Assembly: GCA_030745755.1 (NCBI GenBank)
Contig: JASLOA010000052.1
Span: 1 to 64,000, forward strand
Length of the DNA: 64,000 nucleotides
Source of the DNA: Kiritimatiellia bacterium
GTDB taxonomy: Bacteria > Verrucomicrobiota > Kiritimatiellia > UBA8416 > JABMPJ01
Reading direction: 5' to 3'
The notes beneath the pieces were generated by a model that saw only the letters and a program-made list of their open reading frames with translations, did not search any database and was not told the DNA's origin. Below, in pieces: positions 45,509 through 55,553 of the stretch; position 1 is the first letter of the stretch; each line of letters starts with the position of its first letter. Both the position numbers and the translations under genes were made by a program.

Positions 45509-48124
45509 ATGGATAATGGCCAGACTGGGAGAGTGCGTGGACTGACGATTCGGTCATTTGTGGTGACCGTCGTCGCCCTCCTGCTCATGGGGATCTGGAT
45601 CGAGTACGAGGAGATGTTCACCAACTACGGTGGGCCGCTGGGCGAGAATTCTCCCGCAAACAGTGCCGTGGGCGTTATTTGCGCCTTGATCGGTGTCAGT
45701 TGGCTGCTTTATCTCGTGCGGCGTTCCCTGCGGCTGGTCGCCGCCGAGCTGGTGGTGATCTATGCGGCACTGATTATCGCCTCGCCCCTGATGTCGCAGG
45801 GCATGTGGCATCGTATTTTCGGTCTTCTGGGGGGCATTCCTCACCATCAGGATTTTGTCTCTTACGATGCCCTGCCGCCGCTGCTCTGGCCGCATGGTGA
45901 TAACCTCATCGAGAACAATCGTTTCAAGAATGATCTTGAGGGGATTCAGCACGAGGGTGGCGGTTCGATATCATGGCAGGAAATCGACCATGGCACCAAG
46001 GGCACCTTCCGCAGCCCGGTATTGAGCAACGATGATGATCCCAAGGCCAGCGCTACGCTGGTATTCACAATTCCGCGTTATGACGCGAAGGGCGTTGAGC
46101 AAATTGTACCGGCTGAGCCATACCTGTTCTCGGTCTTGATCAAGGCCGATGACTTTGGCGGGTCGTCGTCGTGTCGGGTGACCATGCAGGCCGACGACGG
46201 GACTGCGCTACCGCTCTTGACCTCTGCGCAGGATACCAAACCAACATTCGGTGCGCCGGGCGGGTTTAAGAGGATTGGGGTAAACCCGGTCACGATTCCA
46301 CCGAGCTTGCAGGAGCGCCTTGTTCTGCGTATTGCGTTGACCGGGCCCGGTACGCTGGCGGTCCAGGACGTCGAGTTCTTCAATATGCAGGCCGTGGAGA
46401 GCGCCTTTTCAGGGCGCCAGATGGTGACGGAGGCCAACTTGGCGAAACTGGGGGAGCACGAGCGCAATTCCACGGTTATCAAGCCGGACCAGATGTTCAG
46501 CCTTGCCGGACTGAAGTACCTGTTTACAGGCTTCGTGCCGTTGGGCCAATGGGTTCGTCCCATGCTGGGGTGGGGGTCGCTGGTGGCGGCCTTGTTTATG
46601 GGGTTCATGGGGCTCAATGTGGTAATGCGCCGCCAATGGGTCAACAACGAGCGTTTCTCATTTCCTCTCACGGTTCTGCCCAAGGCATTGTTCGCGGAGA
46701 CCACCGATGAGAAGGGCCGTACGCGTATGCCGATCTTCCGTAATCGGGTCATGTGGCTGGGCTTTGTGATTATGTTGGTTCTGGCCCTGCTCAAGGGGCT
46801 TCACTTCTATAATCCGAGCATTCCAGGCCCTTCGACGGCGAATATCAGTTTCGAAAGTTACGTAACCTCCGATTTGGCGAAGACTTACTGGAAGGGCGTG
46901 GGAATTGGTACTGGCCTCAACGTAGGGTTTGCATTCTGTCTCTTGGCCATTGCGCTGCTCATCGAGACAGACGTCCTCTTTTCGTTGTGGGCGACGTTCC
47001 TGCTGTTCCGGTTCTGGCACCTGTTCGGTGATCTCTTCCGTTTCAAGCGTTTTGCCGGTTATCCGTGGGAGCACCAGCAGACCATGGGTGCCTACATCGC
47101 CTATGCCCTGCTGGCCGTGTTTGTCGGCCGTCACCATTTGGCCAAGGTTTTTCGCAGTGTCTTCCTGGGCAGGAAGGAAGGACTCGACAGTGCGGACGAG
47201 GTCGTCTCCTATCGTAAGGCGTTCGTGATGATCGCGGCATCGCTGTCGGCGCTGACTGCCTGGAGTATATGGACCGGTATGGGCGCATTTGCCGGGTTGC
47301 TATTCTTTGCCTATATGCTGATGTGTGGTTTCGTGGCCAGCCGGATCCGAGCAGAGTGTGGTGCACCGATAGGCTATATCACACCGTATTTTGGCATGCA
47401 GTTTGTCGCTGCCATGGGCGGCATTGCTGTCTTCAAGTCTACCGGCATGCTGGTGGCAGCCATCTGCAGTGGGTTCATGTGCACGGCTTGTTTCCTGCTG
47501 ATTGCCCCGGCGCAGGTGGAGATGATGGAGGTGGGGCGCCATTTCAACGTGCGTCCACGTGATGTGGGGGCCGGCTTGACGCTCGGGATGCTGGGCGGCG
47601 TGGTGGTCGGCGCCTTTGTGCTCCTGTGCTGGCTGTACGGATTCGGGGCGGACAATCTGAAGACGACCTGGTCCTACGATCAGAACTGGTATTTTGGTGA
47701 GTATCGCGGCGAAGTGACAAGCGCTGACCGTGCGTTCGCATCGGGTACGGTAGGGCAGAATCCGGAAGCCGCACCCCTGAACGTTATCAAGAACCCGCAT
47801 GCCAAGGGCATGGGGATCGGTGCCATGATTACCTTTGGGCTGGCGGCTCTGCGCAGCCGGTTTGTGTGGTTCCCGTTCCATCCGCTGGGATATTTGCTCG
47901 CGTCGACCTTCTTCATGAAGGGGATGGTCTTTACCATCTTCCTGGCCTGGCTCGCCCGCAGCCTGGTTCTGAAGATCGGGGGCGCACGATCGATCCGCCA
48001 TGGCCTGGTTCCGTTTGCCATCGGCATGTTTCTGGCCTGTGTGGTTTCGGTGGTGTTTTTCGATATCGTTGGAATCTTTATGCGACTGAGTGGCGTTGAG
48101 GATGTGTATTGTCGGATACCGTAG
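45509..48124 (+). CDS. DUF6785-type OPT-like membrane carrier with inserted beta-sandwich
   Basis: An 871-residue polytopic membrane protein. ATG 45509 has GAGG nine bases upstream; a TTG five codons earlier is also open. Three helices come first (SFVVTVVALLLMGIWI, SAVGVICALIGVSWLLYLV, LVVIYAALIIASPLM). Residues about 130-310 are hydrophilic and beta-like (NLIENNRFKNDLEGI, PEPYLFSVLIKAD-like strands, GTLAVQDVEFFN), resembling a CBM4/9 sandwich. Some ten further helices follow, including the NNERFSFPLTVLP stretch also seen in the second carrier. DUF6785/6784 proteins resemble oligopeptide transporters (OPT); the substrate is unknown. It begins the second unit, upstream of two FtsX permeases and two ABC ATPases. 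Confidence 0.8.
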   Translation: MDNGQTGRVRGLTIRSFVVTVVALLLMGIWIEYEEMFTNYGGPLGENSPANSAVGVICALIGVSWLLYLVRRSLRLVAAELVVIYAALIIASPLMSQGMWHRIFGLLGGIPHHQDFVSYDALPPLLWPHGDNLIENNRFKNDLEGIQHEGGGSISWQEIDHGTKGTFRSPVLSNDDDPKASATLVFTIPRYDAKGVEQIVPAEPYLFSVLIKADDFGGSSSCRVTMQADDGTALPLLTSAQDTKPTFGAPGGFKRIGVNPVTIPPSLQERLVLRIALTGPGTLAVQDVEFFNMQAVESAFSGRQMVTEANLAKLGEHERNSTVIKPDQMFSLAGLKYLFTGFVPLGQWVRPMLGWGSLVAALFMGFMGLNVVMRRQWVNNERFSFPLTVLPKALFAETTDEKGRTRMPIFRNRVMWLGFVIMLVLALLKGLHFYNPSIPGPSTANISFESYVTSDLAKTYWKGVGIGTGLNVGFAFCLLAIALLIETDVLFSLWATFLLFRFWHLFGDLFRFKRFAGYPWEHQQTMGAYIAYALLAVFVGRHHLAKVFRSVFLGRKEGLDSADEVVSYRKAFVMIAASLSALTAWSIWTGMGAFAGLLFFAYMLMCGFVASRIRAECGAPIGYITPYFGMQFVAAMGGIAVFKSTGMLVAAICSGFMCTACFLLIAPAQVEMMEVGRHFNVRPRDVGAGLTLGMLGGVVVGAFVLLCWLYGFGADNLKTTWSYDQNWYFGEYRGEVTSADRAFASGTVGQNPEAAPLNVIKNPHAKGMGIGAMITFGLAALRSRFVWFPFHPLGYLLASTFFMKGMVFTIFLAWLARSLVLKIGGARSIRHGLVPFAIGMFLACVVSVVFFDIVGIFMRLSGVEDVYCRIP

Positions 48125-48132
48125 GGAGAAGT

Positions 48133-48216
48133 GGTTAGGCGCTAGGTGCTAGGCGTTAGTTAGGGAAGATAGGGGAAGGGATTAGGGGCTAACGCCTAGC
48201 GCCTAATGCCTAACTC
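48133..48216. repeat. palindrome of heptameric TAGGCGC units, family C
   Basis: Left arm 48133-48163 contains TTAGGCGCTAGGTGCTAGG and ends CGTTAG; right arm 48188-48216 is CTAACGCCTAGCGCCTAATG and CCTAACTCC. The arms pair over about 22 positions with three mismatches. Units are seven bases (TAGGCGC, TAGGTGC, TAGGCGT). The right arm ends 13 bases before the ATG at 48229. Confidence 0.8.
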
Positions 48217-48228
48217 CTATAATGAGTG

Positions 48229-51200
48229 ATGAGTAAGCCGAGCAAAAAGAGCAGTCTTGTTGACCAGCTTGTTGTGGTCGGGGTGTTTGTGGTCCTGGGC
48301 CTCGCGGCCTTGGCCTGGTTTGTCCATTTTGCCGAACCGGACGAGCGTCAGCCGCGGCAGGTCTTTGTTGCGGACTACGATGAAGCGCCGATGGCAGAGG
48401 TGATGGACGAGCAGGGGTTCGAGAAGCGCCTGGCGGAGATCGCAGCGGCCGGGACGGCGTCGGGTGAGCGAACGGTCGGGCGTCGGAGCGGTAGTCCGGG
48501 ATTTTACCGGACCGAGAAGCTCATCCTGGACACCTATCGCGAGGCAGGGCTGGAGGTCGTGACCCAGGAGTTTCCTGTGGTTGTTCCGATCACCGAACAG
48601 TGCGAAGTCCTCGATGCCGAGGGCAAGCCGCTTGAGGATGTTCAGATTTTCCCGTTTGATCCGAACGGCTTTCTGCCCATGGCGCTGCCCGAGGAAGGGA
48701 TAAGCGGTGAATTGGTGGCGGCCGAGAGCTGTGGGCCCGGCGGGCTGGACGGCCGCGCCGCGGACCAGTCCATTGTTCTGACGTATATATCGGGCGCCGG
48801 TAGCTGGGCCAACCTGGCCGCGGCTGGTGTTAAGGCTGTGCTGGTAAAGGAAGAGACCGAGGCTGTCCGGCGCGCTACCATTCAGGGGCCGGAGCGGCAG
48901 GAGCACTGGGCCGGCATCGCCTGGGTGGATCTGAGTGCAGCGGTTCTTGGTGGTACTTATCCCCGTTTTCTCGTGCGGGGGCCGATTGAGAAATATGCCG
49001 ATCAGAAGATTACGTTGCGCTGCAAAGTGTCCTGGCAGACCAGGCATGTGCGAAATCTGCTTGGGGTACTGCGTGCCGACCAGCCCCGCGAGGAAGCCCT
49101 GGTTATTACGTGTTCCTACGATAGCTATTCATGGGTTCCGGACCTGGCGCCCGGCGCGGAGCAATCGATCTCGCTGTCGGCGATGCTGGAGTATGTGCGC
49201 GGCCTGGCCCGCTACGATGGCAGCCTGAAACGTGATGTCATCTTTGTGGCAACCGCCGGATCGGCGCAGGCAAAGATGGGTGATTATCGACTCCTGGAAG
49301 CGATTGAAACCTATAGCCATGAGCGGAGCGATTTTCGCACCTTCGAAGAACGGCAGGCGCACGAGCAGGAGCAGATCGCGTTTGCCGAAAAGGCGTTGTC
49401 GTTGATCGATGCCCCCGGCACGAATGCCGCTGCGCGGGCCGCATGGACCAAGGACCGGCTGGCGGCTGAACCGCCGGCGTTCCGTGAGTGGATTACCGAG
49501 CGGGTCAAAACCGTGGCCGGCGAGGTGTGTCTGGCGCGCTCGGAAAATGCCCTGCAGGCGAAGCTCGCCCATCTGCGAGTCGGTGGACCGGCGTACCGCG
49601 ATGGGTTCGATGCCGTGTCGGCAACGGACAAGGAGCGCCAGGCCAAGGCCAACGAGCATCCGCTGTTGACCACGTATATTGCGGCCAAGACCCTGGAGAA
49701 TCGTGCCGCTAATATGATGGGGTTACCCCTGAACCAACTCGTCGCACGCGAAGAGTACGGAGCATGGGGCTACGCAGAGCGGCTGCGCGCGTATTTGGCT
49801 GAGATCACCACGTATCATCAACAGCAACGACAAGAGCTGGATGATATGATTGCCGTGCGCGACCTGTTTGCGCGTTACGAGCGCACGTTGACGATCGTGA
49901 TCGACCTGTACTCGGGCGGACATTCCAAGCAGAGCGATCTGGCGATCCTGCTGGGGATTCCGCAGGTTGGATCGATCGTGGAGCCGCAGGTCACCGATCT
50001 GGCCAATGCGATCATGGAGAAGGTTCCCGAGGAGGCGGATGCCCCGGCCTTCGAGGTCATCAACTGGGGCCCCAAGGATAGGGCGGGTAGTGGCCGGAAG
50101 CCTTGCCGGGCTGATGCTTCCAAGTCGGTGCTCTGGTATCCCGTCGGTCGCCTGGCTTTCTCGGTGGTCAACCGCGCCTACCAGGTGGATGGCAATACGC
50201 GCGTGTTTTCGCCGGAGGATACCGTGGCGAACATGAGCCAGACGGATGTGCTGAAGGGGCACATTCCGGCGGTGGGCAAGGCGTTGCTGTCCGTGGCCCA
50301 GGGGCGTGTAACCTTCAAAGGTCTTGCGAAGGCCACGGCGCGCCGACGCGTCCACTCCATAGGCGGCACGGTGTATGCCAGTGTCGGTACGGCGGAGATG
50401 ATCCCAAGCCACCGCATGGCCCGACGCACGTTTGTGCGCGCGGTTGAGCAGAAGCAGGGGCAGGCCCGCATGAATGGTGCCGATAATCTGTTCACATGGA
50501 AGGGGCGGGGTCTTCCCATCTTGGCCGTCAATCCCTACGGCGAATTTCGACTGGAGCGGATCTCCGGTGCCAATCCCCATCCGTTTACTGCCGATGCCGT
50601 GCGATTTGGCGCTGACGGACGTATCACGTTTATTAAGGATGGGTCAGAGAAGAGCCGGGCGGTTTTCAAGAACCTGCAGATTGAATCGCTCAAGTTGGCT
50701 GCCGAAGGATTGAACGAGCCCAGGCCGCTGAACGTTGCCCTGTTCAGGTGTGCGCCCGTGCTGATGTTAGAGCAGGGCAACCCTTCGACTCTGTCGGATT
50801 TCAACGAATTCAAGATTCTGAACGCCACCGGGTTATCACCGTTCAATGAATCCTACCATGCTTCCGGCATTGAGTACGTGAGTCCGGATGCGGTTTTCTA
50901 TGTCAGTATGCTGGCCGGTGAAGGAGGCAATGAGTCGCTCATCGTGCCCCGCGCGTTCGCGCTGAACGCCGACCCGGAAGAGCCAATTGCACCGGACGAA
51001 AGTCAGTTGTTCGGCAAGGGCTACCTGGCGGCGGATACGCCGATATTCGTTCTGCCGCACATGGAGGCTGCCGAATCGATGCTGCGCACGGCCGAGAAGC
51101 GACTGGCGTTGCAGCGGAAGTTCGGGATGGCCGATAAACAGATGCTTGATTTTCACGAGCGCGGACGTGACTGGCTCGACGATGCGAAAGCCCGGCAGGC

Positions 51201-53550
51201 GGCGAACGATTTGGAAGGCATGCTGAGCTCGGCGGCGTCCAGCCTGGCCTATGCGATTAACAATCACCCGGTGATCGAGCAGCGCATTTCGCATGCCGTC
51301 GTGGGCATCTTGTGGTACCTGGGCCTGCTCGTGCCGTTTGTGTTCTTCTGTGAGAAACTGGTGTTCGGGTTCCCCGATATCCGCAAGCAGCTCTTCGCGG
51401 TCGGCGCCATTTTCCTTGTCGTGTTCTCGCTGCTGCGCTTCTTCCATCCCGCGTTCCAGATGGTTCGATCCTCGCTGATGATTCTGCTCGGTTTCATCAT
51501 GCTGCTGCTGACCGGGCTGGTGACGCTGATGGTGGCCGGCAAGTTTAAGCAGAACATCAAGTCGCTGCGGGCGAGCGAAGGCAAGGTCGAGGGGGCCGAT
51601 ATCAACCGCGGCGGTGTGGCCGGCACGGCCTTCATGCTGGGGCTCAACAACATGCGCCGCCGCAAAGTCCGTACGGCACTGACCTGCGCCACGCTGGTGC
51701 TCATCACGTTTGTCATGATCTGTTTCACCTCCGTCTCGACGGACCTCGACAACAAGGAGCACGCGACAGGGCGTTCCTCCTGGAATGGTCTCATGGTGCG
51801 GAATTCCGATTTTCAAGCGCTTTCGGACAGCCGGCTCAGCACCATCCGGCGCCTGTTCAGCGGCCGCTACCCGGTCACGGTTCATAAGTGGATGGGCCCA
51901 AGCCTCTCCGTCTATGAGGGGCGGACCGAGGGCGTGAAGAACATTGACGTTCTGGTCGAACATGAACGGGATGCGTTCGAAACCCGAACGGTGAAGCAGG
52001 CGCATCTCAGCGGATTGGTCCAGATGGAGTGGAATGAGCCGCTCTTCAGCGGGATCGACAAACTGTTGTTGACCGAGCGCGGCTGGTTCGAGCGGCCGCC
52101 GCAGAGCCGTGCGGAGAAGCTAGCTGCTGCGGAGGCAGGTTTGAAGCTTAGCAAAGAGATCATCTTGCCCGAACGCGTGGCGACAGAACTGGGCATCACG
52201 GTTGAGTCCGTGAATTCAGGTACCATGGCGATCACGATTAACGGTGAAGAGCTGACGGTACGCGGCATTATCGATTCGGCGGCGCTGGACAAAGTCCGGG
52301 GCCTTGATGGGCACTCCATCATGCCCTACGACATCAACAGCCTGTCGGTCATCAGCACGAAGCGCAAGGACCACGTCAATGATATGGTTATGGTCCCGCA
52401 GGATGTCAAACGGCTTTCGGCGGCCGACGTGGCGCTTGTCAGCGCCATGCCACCGGTCAGCGCAGCGACGGATGGGTCGGCGGCTCAGAGCGTAGGCGCG
52501 ATGAGCTGCTCGGTGCTCTTTCCGTCTGCGCCTTATCTGCTCTCTCCAGCGGACCCCGACAGACCTGAACGACCGGCCGTTGGATACAAGCAACAGCGCC
52601 GCGTGGTCATGGAGTACCTTGAGCGTACGGGCCAGGAATCCTTCTACGCGCTTGACGGTGTGTCGTACGCCGGTTCACGCAAGCGCTCAAAGAGCCTGGG
52701 CGGCATGATCGAGTTGCTGATTCCGATCATTATTGCGGCGTTGGCGGTGTTCAATACGATGCGCGGTTCTGTGTATGAGCGGCGTAGTGAGATCTATGTG
52801 TACAATGCCGTGGGTATTGCCCCGAACCATGTCTTCTTCATGTTCATGGCCGAGGCGCTGGTGTATGCCGTGATGGGGGCCATGCTGGGGTACCTCTTGA
52901 GCCAGGCGACGGGACGTGTCTTGACCGTGCTGGGCATGACCGGCGGGCTGAACATGGACTACAGCTCGATCGAAACGATCTATGCGTCGCTGGCGATTAT
53001 GGGGGCCGTTCTGCTCTCTTCGATCCTGCCGGCCCGGGACGCGGCGCGCATGGCCGCGCCATCGGAGATTACGAGCTGGACCGTGCCCAGTATCGACGGC
53101 GATGTGATGACCCTGAACTTGCCGTTCACCTTTACGGCGCATGATCGCGTTGCCGTGGTGAGCTACTTCATGCGTTGGCTCGAATCGCACGGCGAAGGGA
53201 GCTCGGGCGGCTTCTTCTGCTCGCCGCCGGAGCCGTATGCGCGTGTCGCCGATACGGAGCCCGAGGACGCGCCCTTGATGCCCGGCGTGAGCAGCCAGGT
53301 CTGGCTCAAGCCGTATGACCTCGGGGTTTCCCAGCGTATGGATATCTCGCTGCCCACGGATGCTGAGACTTCGGAGTATATTGCACACATTGAGTTGACG
53401 TTGCTGAGTGGGCATGCCAAGGCGTGGGAGCGGACCGTCAGGCCCTTCCTGGGGACGCTGCGAAAACAGTTCCTGAACTGGCGCGCCACGACCGATGACC
53501 AACGTGCTGAGATGTTCGCTGAGGCGAAGAAGATAATTGCGAGGCGCTGA
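48229..53550 (+). CDS. inactive-looking M28 peptidase domain fused to an FtsX permease
   Basis: A 1773-residue membrane protein. One helix at about residues 12-33 leads to a large outer part: a PA-like insert (about 105-265), then an M28-like core. Where M28 enzymes have HxD, GAxDNxSG and GEExGLxGS, this protein has SYD (Ser296), GAEQSIS and GSAQAKMGD, so the metal ligands and the catalytic glutamate are missing. Near 1020-1110 come three or four helices, then an FtsX part (NNMRRRKVRTALTCATLVLI, an outer domain, GSVYERRSEIYVYNAVG, LPARDAARMAAPSEI) to about 1640, and a C-terminal extension. FtsX proteins pair with MacB/LolD-type ATPases, which lie downstream. There is no Shine-Dalgarno sequence before ATG 48229; the C-unit palindrome takes its place. 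The stop overlaps the next start (TGATG). Confidence 0.85.
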   Translation: MSKPSKKSSLVDQLVVVGVFVVLGLAALAWFVHFAEPDERQPRQVFVADYDEAPMAEVMDEQGFEKRLAEIAAAGTASGERTVGRRSGSPGFYRTEKLILDTYREAGLEVVTQEFPVVVPITEQCEVLDAEGKPLEDVQIFPFDPNGFLPMALPEEGISGELVAAESCGPGGLDGRAADQSIVLTYISGAGSWANLAAAGVKAVLVKEETEAVRRATIQGPERQEHWAGIAWVDLSAAVLGGTYPRFLVRGPIEKYADQKITLRCKVSWQTRHVRNLLGVLRADQPREEALVITCSYDSYSWVPDLAPGAEQSISLSAMLEYVRGLARYDGSLKRDVIFVATAGSAQAKMGDYRLLEAIETYSHERSDFRTFEERQAHEQEQIAFAEKALSLIDAPGTNAAARAAWTKDRLAAEPPAFREWITERVKTVAGEVCLARSENALQAKLAHLRVGGPAYRDGFDAVSATDKERQAKANEHPLLTTYIAAKTLENRAANMMGLPLNQLVAREEYGAWGYAERLRAYLAEITTYHQQQRQELDDMIAVRDLFARYERTLTIVIDLYSGGHSKQSDLAILLGIPQVGSIVEPQVTDLANAIMEKVPEEADAPAFEVINWGPKDRAGSGRKPCRADASKSVLWYPVGRLAFSVVNRAYQVDGNTRVFSPEDTVANMSQTDVLKGHIPAVGKALLSVAQGRVTFKGLAKATARRRVHSIGGTVYASVGTAEMIPSHRMARRTFVRAVEQKQGQARMNGADNLFTWKGRGLPILAVNPYGEFRLERISGANPHPFTADAVRFGADGRITFIKDGSEKSRAVFKNLQIESLKLAAEGLNEPRPLNVALFRCAPVLMLEQGNPSTLSDFNEFKILNATGLSPFNESYHASGIEYVSPDAVFYVSMLAGEGGNESLIVPRAFALNADPEEPIAPDESQLFGKGYLAADTPIFVLPHMEAAESMLRTAEKRLALQRKFGMADKQMLDFHERGRDWLDDAKARQAANDLEGMLSSAASSLAYAINNHPVIEQRISHAVVGILWYLGLLVPFVFFCEKLVFGFPDIRKQLFAVGAIFLVVFSLLRFFHPAFQMVRSSLMILLGFIMLLLTGLVTLMVAGKFKQNIKSLRASEGKVEGADINRGGVAGTAFMLGLNNMRRRKVRTALTCATLVLITFVMICFTSVSTDLDNKEHATGRSSWNGLMVRNSDFQALSDSRLSTIRRLFSGRYPVTVHKWMGPSLSVYEGRTEGVKNIDVLVEHERDAFETRTVKQAHLSGLVQMEWNEPLFSGIDKLLLTERGWFERPPQSRAEKLAAAEAGLKLSKEIILPERVATELGITVESVNSGTMAITINGEELTVRGIIDSAALDKVRGLDGHSIMPYDINSLSVISTKRKDHVNDMVMVPQDVKRLSAADVALVSAMPPVSAATDGSAAQSVGAMSCSVLFPSAPYLLSPADPDRPERPAVGYKQQRRVVMEYLERTGQESFYALDGVSYAGSRKRSKSLGGMIELLIPIIIAALAVFNTMRGSVYERRSEIYVYNAVGIAPNHVFFMFMAEALVYAVMGAMLGYLLSQATGRVLTVLGMTGGLNMDYSSIETIYASLAIMGAVLLSSILPARDAARMAAPSEITSWTVPSIDGDVMTLNLPFTFTAHDRVAVVSYFMRWLESHGEGSSGGFFCSPPEPYARVADTEPEDAPLMPGVSSQVWLKPYDLGVSQRMDISLPTDAETSEYIAHIELTLLSGHAKAWERTVRPFLGTLRKQFLNWRATTDDQRAEMFAEAKKIIARR

Positions 53551-55553
53551 TGGCGAAAGAAGACAGACCGATTGTGATGGACAAGGAACTGGAGGTCTAC
53601 CGCTCTGTCCTTGAAACTCCCAAGGAGTTCAAGAACGGCTTTACCTGGGTGGCCATCGCCGGTGCCTTCTTCTGTGGTCTGTTGATGATGCCGGGCGCGA
53701 TTTACCTGAGCCTAGTGACGGGGCAGGGCCTTGCCGCGGCCTGGGTGACGTTGATCATATTCTCCGAGGTCAGTCGGCGCGCGATGCGTACGCTCAGTAA
53801 GCAGGAACTGGTGATTCTGCTGATGGTCTCCGGCGCGATGGCCATGGGTGGTCCGATCGGCGACCTGATCTGGCGGCAGTACCTCATTACCAGTGATGCC
53901 GTGCGGGATGTGGGGCTGCTGGGCAAGTTCCCGAGCTGGTTTGCTCCTGCGCCAACCAGCGAGGCGATCACCGGGCGTAACCTGCTGCATTCAGCGTGGC
54001 TGGTGCCCATTCTCCTGATGGTCTTCATGCATATTATCGGAACGGTGAAGTACTACACGTTGTCGTATTTCTTCTTCCGTGTGACTTCCGATATTGAGCG
54101 ATTGCCGTTCCCGTTTGCCGGCATCAATGCGCAAGGCTCGATGGCGCTGGCCGAATCGGGTGAGCGCAAGACGACGTGGAAGTGGCGAGTGTTTTCGTTG
54201 GGCGGCATGCTGGGACTGGCGTACGGTGCCATTCAGATCGGTGTGCCGCTGGTGACCGGGTCGTTCCTGGCGAAGCCGATTCAGATCATCCCTTTGCCCT
54301 GGTTTGATTCCACGGTGCTTACCGAGGGGCTGTTGCCCGCGACGGCCACCGGCATCACGCTCGATCTGGGGTTGCTGATCGTTGGCATGGTCGTGCCCTT
54401 CTGGGCGGTAATGGGGTCGGGTGCGGCTGTTGTTCTGACCCTGATCATGAACCCGATCCTCCACAAGGCCGGTGTGCTGACGCGCTGGCAGCCGGGCATG
54501 GATACGGTCTCGACGACGTTTGCCAACTCGATTGACTTCTGGATGAGCTTTGGTTTGGGCGTGATGGGCGGGATTGCCGTCATTTCTATCTTCCAGACCG
54601 TGCGCGACCTGATCAAGAAGGCGCGTGAACTGAAGAAACGTAGGGCCGAGGAGGGGGACCTGGCGGCGCGGCGTGAGAATATCTGGGATACCCCGGAGGG
54701 CCGCGGCGACTTCTCTCCGCGCATAGCCGTCGAGCTGTACTGCCTGTGCGCTTTGTTGACCATCGGCCTTTGTCATCTGCTCGTGCCGGAGTTTCCGCTC
54801 GTCTTCCTTTTTGCCTTCACGTTTCTGTATACGCCGTTGATATCGTATATTAATGCGCGCCTGGTCGGTATCTGTGGCCAGCATGTGCGAATCCCGTTTC
54901 TGCGTGAGGCCGCGTTCATCTTGTCCGGTTACAAGGGCGTTGAGATCTGGCTGGCGCCGATTCCTGTTGATGAAATGGGCACCGGTGCGCAGGGCTTCCG
55001 GACCAAGGAACTGACGGGCACGAACTACTGGTCCCACGTGAAGGCGAAGGGCTTGATCATCCCGCTCAGCTTCATTCTCAGCTTCATCTTCTGGGGCTTT
55101 ATCTGGAAATCGGGTGCCATTCCCTCGGAGATGTATCCGTTTGCCGAGAAGATGTGGGACCTGCGTGCCAAGAATACGGTGCTGATGTGGTCGGCCACAC
55201 TCGACATGGAGGGAGCCAAACCGCTCTTCTTCCAGGCCTTGCATCCGACGGTCATGGCGGGCTCATTCTCCTTTACCATGCTGGCCTTTACCGTTATGTC
55301 GGCGTTCAGCATGCCGGTGATGGCCATCTATGGATTTGTCCAGGGGGTTGGCCAGATGCCGCATGCAACGGTGCCATTGGTCATCGGGGCGCTCCTGGGC
55401 AGATTCTATTTCGGCAAGAAGTTCGAACGAAAACGGTTCCTGCAGATTGTGCCCGTGCTGTCGGCCGGGTACGGGACAGGGATAGGACTAGTCGCCCTGA
55501 TCGGCGTGGGTATTAATCTGATTGTTAAGGCGGTCTCGTCGTTGCCGTTTTAA
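53550..55553 (+). CDS. DUF6784/DUF6785-type OPT-like membrane carrier
   Basis: A 667-residue polytopic protein with about 14 hydrophobic helices, beginning AIAGAFFCGLLMMPGAIYLSL after a 30-residue polar head. The SDIERLPFPFAGINAQG stretch corresponds to NNERFSFPLTVLP of the carrier at 45509, but the outer beta-sandwich is absent. OPT-family transporters move small peptides or metal chelates with protons; the cargo here is unknown, and an oligosaccharide is conceivable from context. The ATG overlaps the stop of the M28-FtsX gene by one base, so translation is coupled and the two proteins are probably made in equal amounts. Confidence 0.83.
   Translation: MAKEDRPIVMDKELEVYRSVLETPKEFKNGFTWVAIAGAFFCGLLMMPGAIYLSLVTGQGLAAAWVTLIIFSEVSRRAMRTLSKQELVILLMVSGAMAMGGPIGDLIWRQYLITSDAVRDVGLLGKFPSWFAPAPTSEAITGRNLLHSAWLVPILLMVFMHIIGTVKYYTLSYFFFRVTSDIERLPFPFAGINAQGSMALAESGERKTTWKWRVFSLGGMLGLAYGAIQIGVPLVTGSFLAKPIQIIPLPWFDSTVLTEGLLPATATGITLDLGLLIVGMVVPFWAVMGSGAAVVLTLIMNPILHKAGVLTRWQPGMDTVSTTFANSIDFWMSFGLGVMGGIAVISIFQTVRDLIKKARELKKRRAEEGDLAARRENIWDTPEGRGDFSPRIAVELYCLCALLTIGLCHLLVPEFPLVFLFAFTFLYTPLISYINARLVGICGQHVRIPFLREAAFILSGYKGVEIWLAPIPVDEMGTGAQGFRTKELTGTNYWSHVKAKGLIIPLSFILSFIFWGFIWKSGAIPSEMYPFAEKMWDLRAKNTVLMWSATLDMEGAKPLFFQALHPTVMAGSFSFTMLAFTVMSAFSMPVMAIYGFVQGVGQMPHATVPLVIGALLGRFYFGKKFERKRFLQIVPVLSAGYGTGIGLVALIGVGINLIVKAVSSLPF

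Noticed and set aside
53991-55244. Minus-strand open frame of 417 codons
   Set aside because: It is antisense to the membrane carrier at 53550 and consists of charged, low-hydrophobicity residues typical of the complement of a helix-rich gene.
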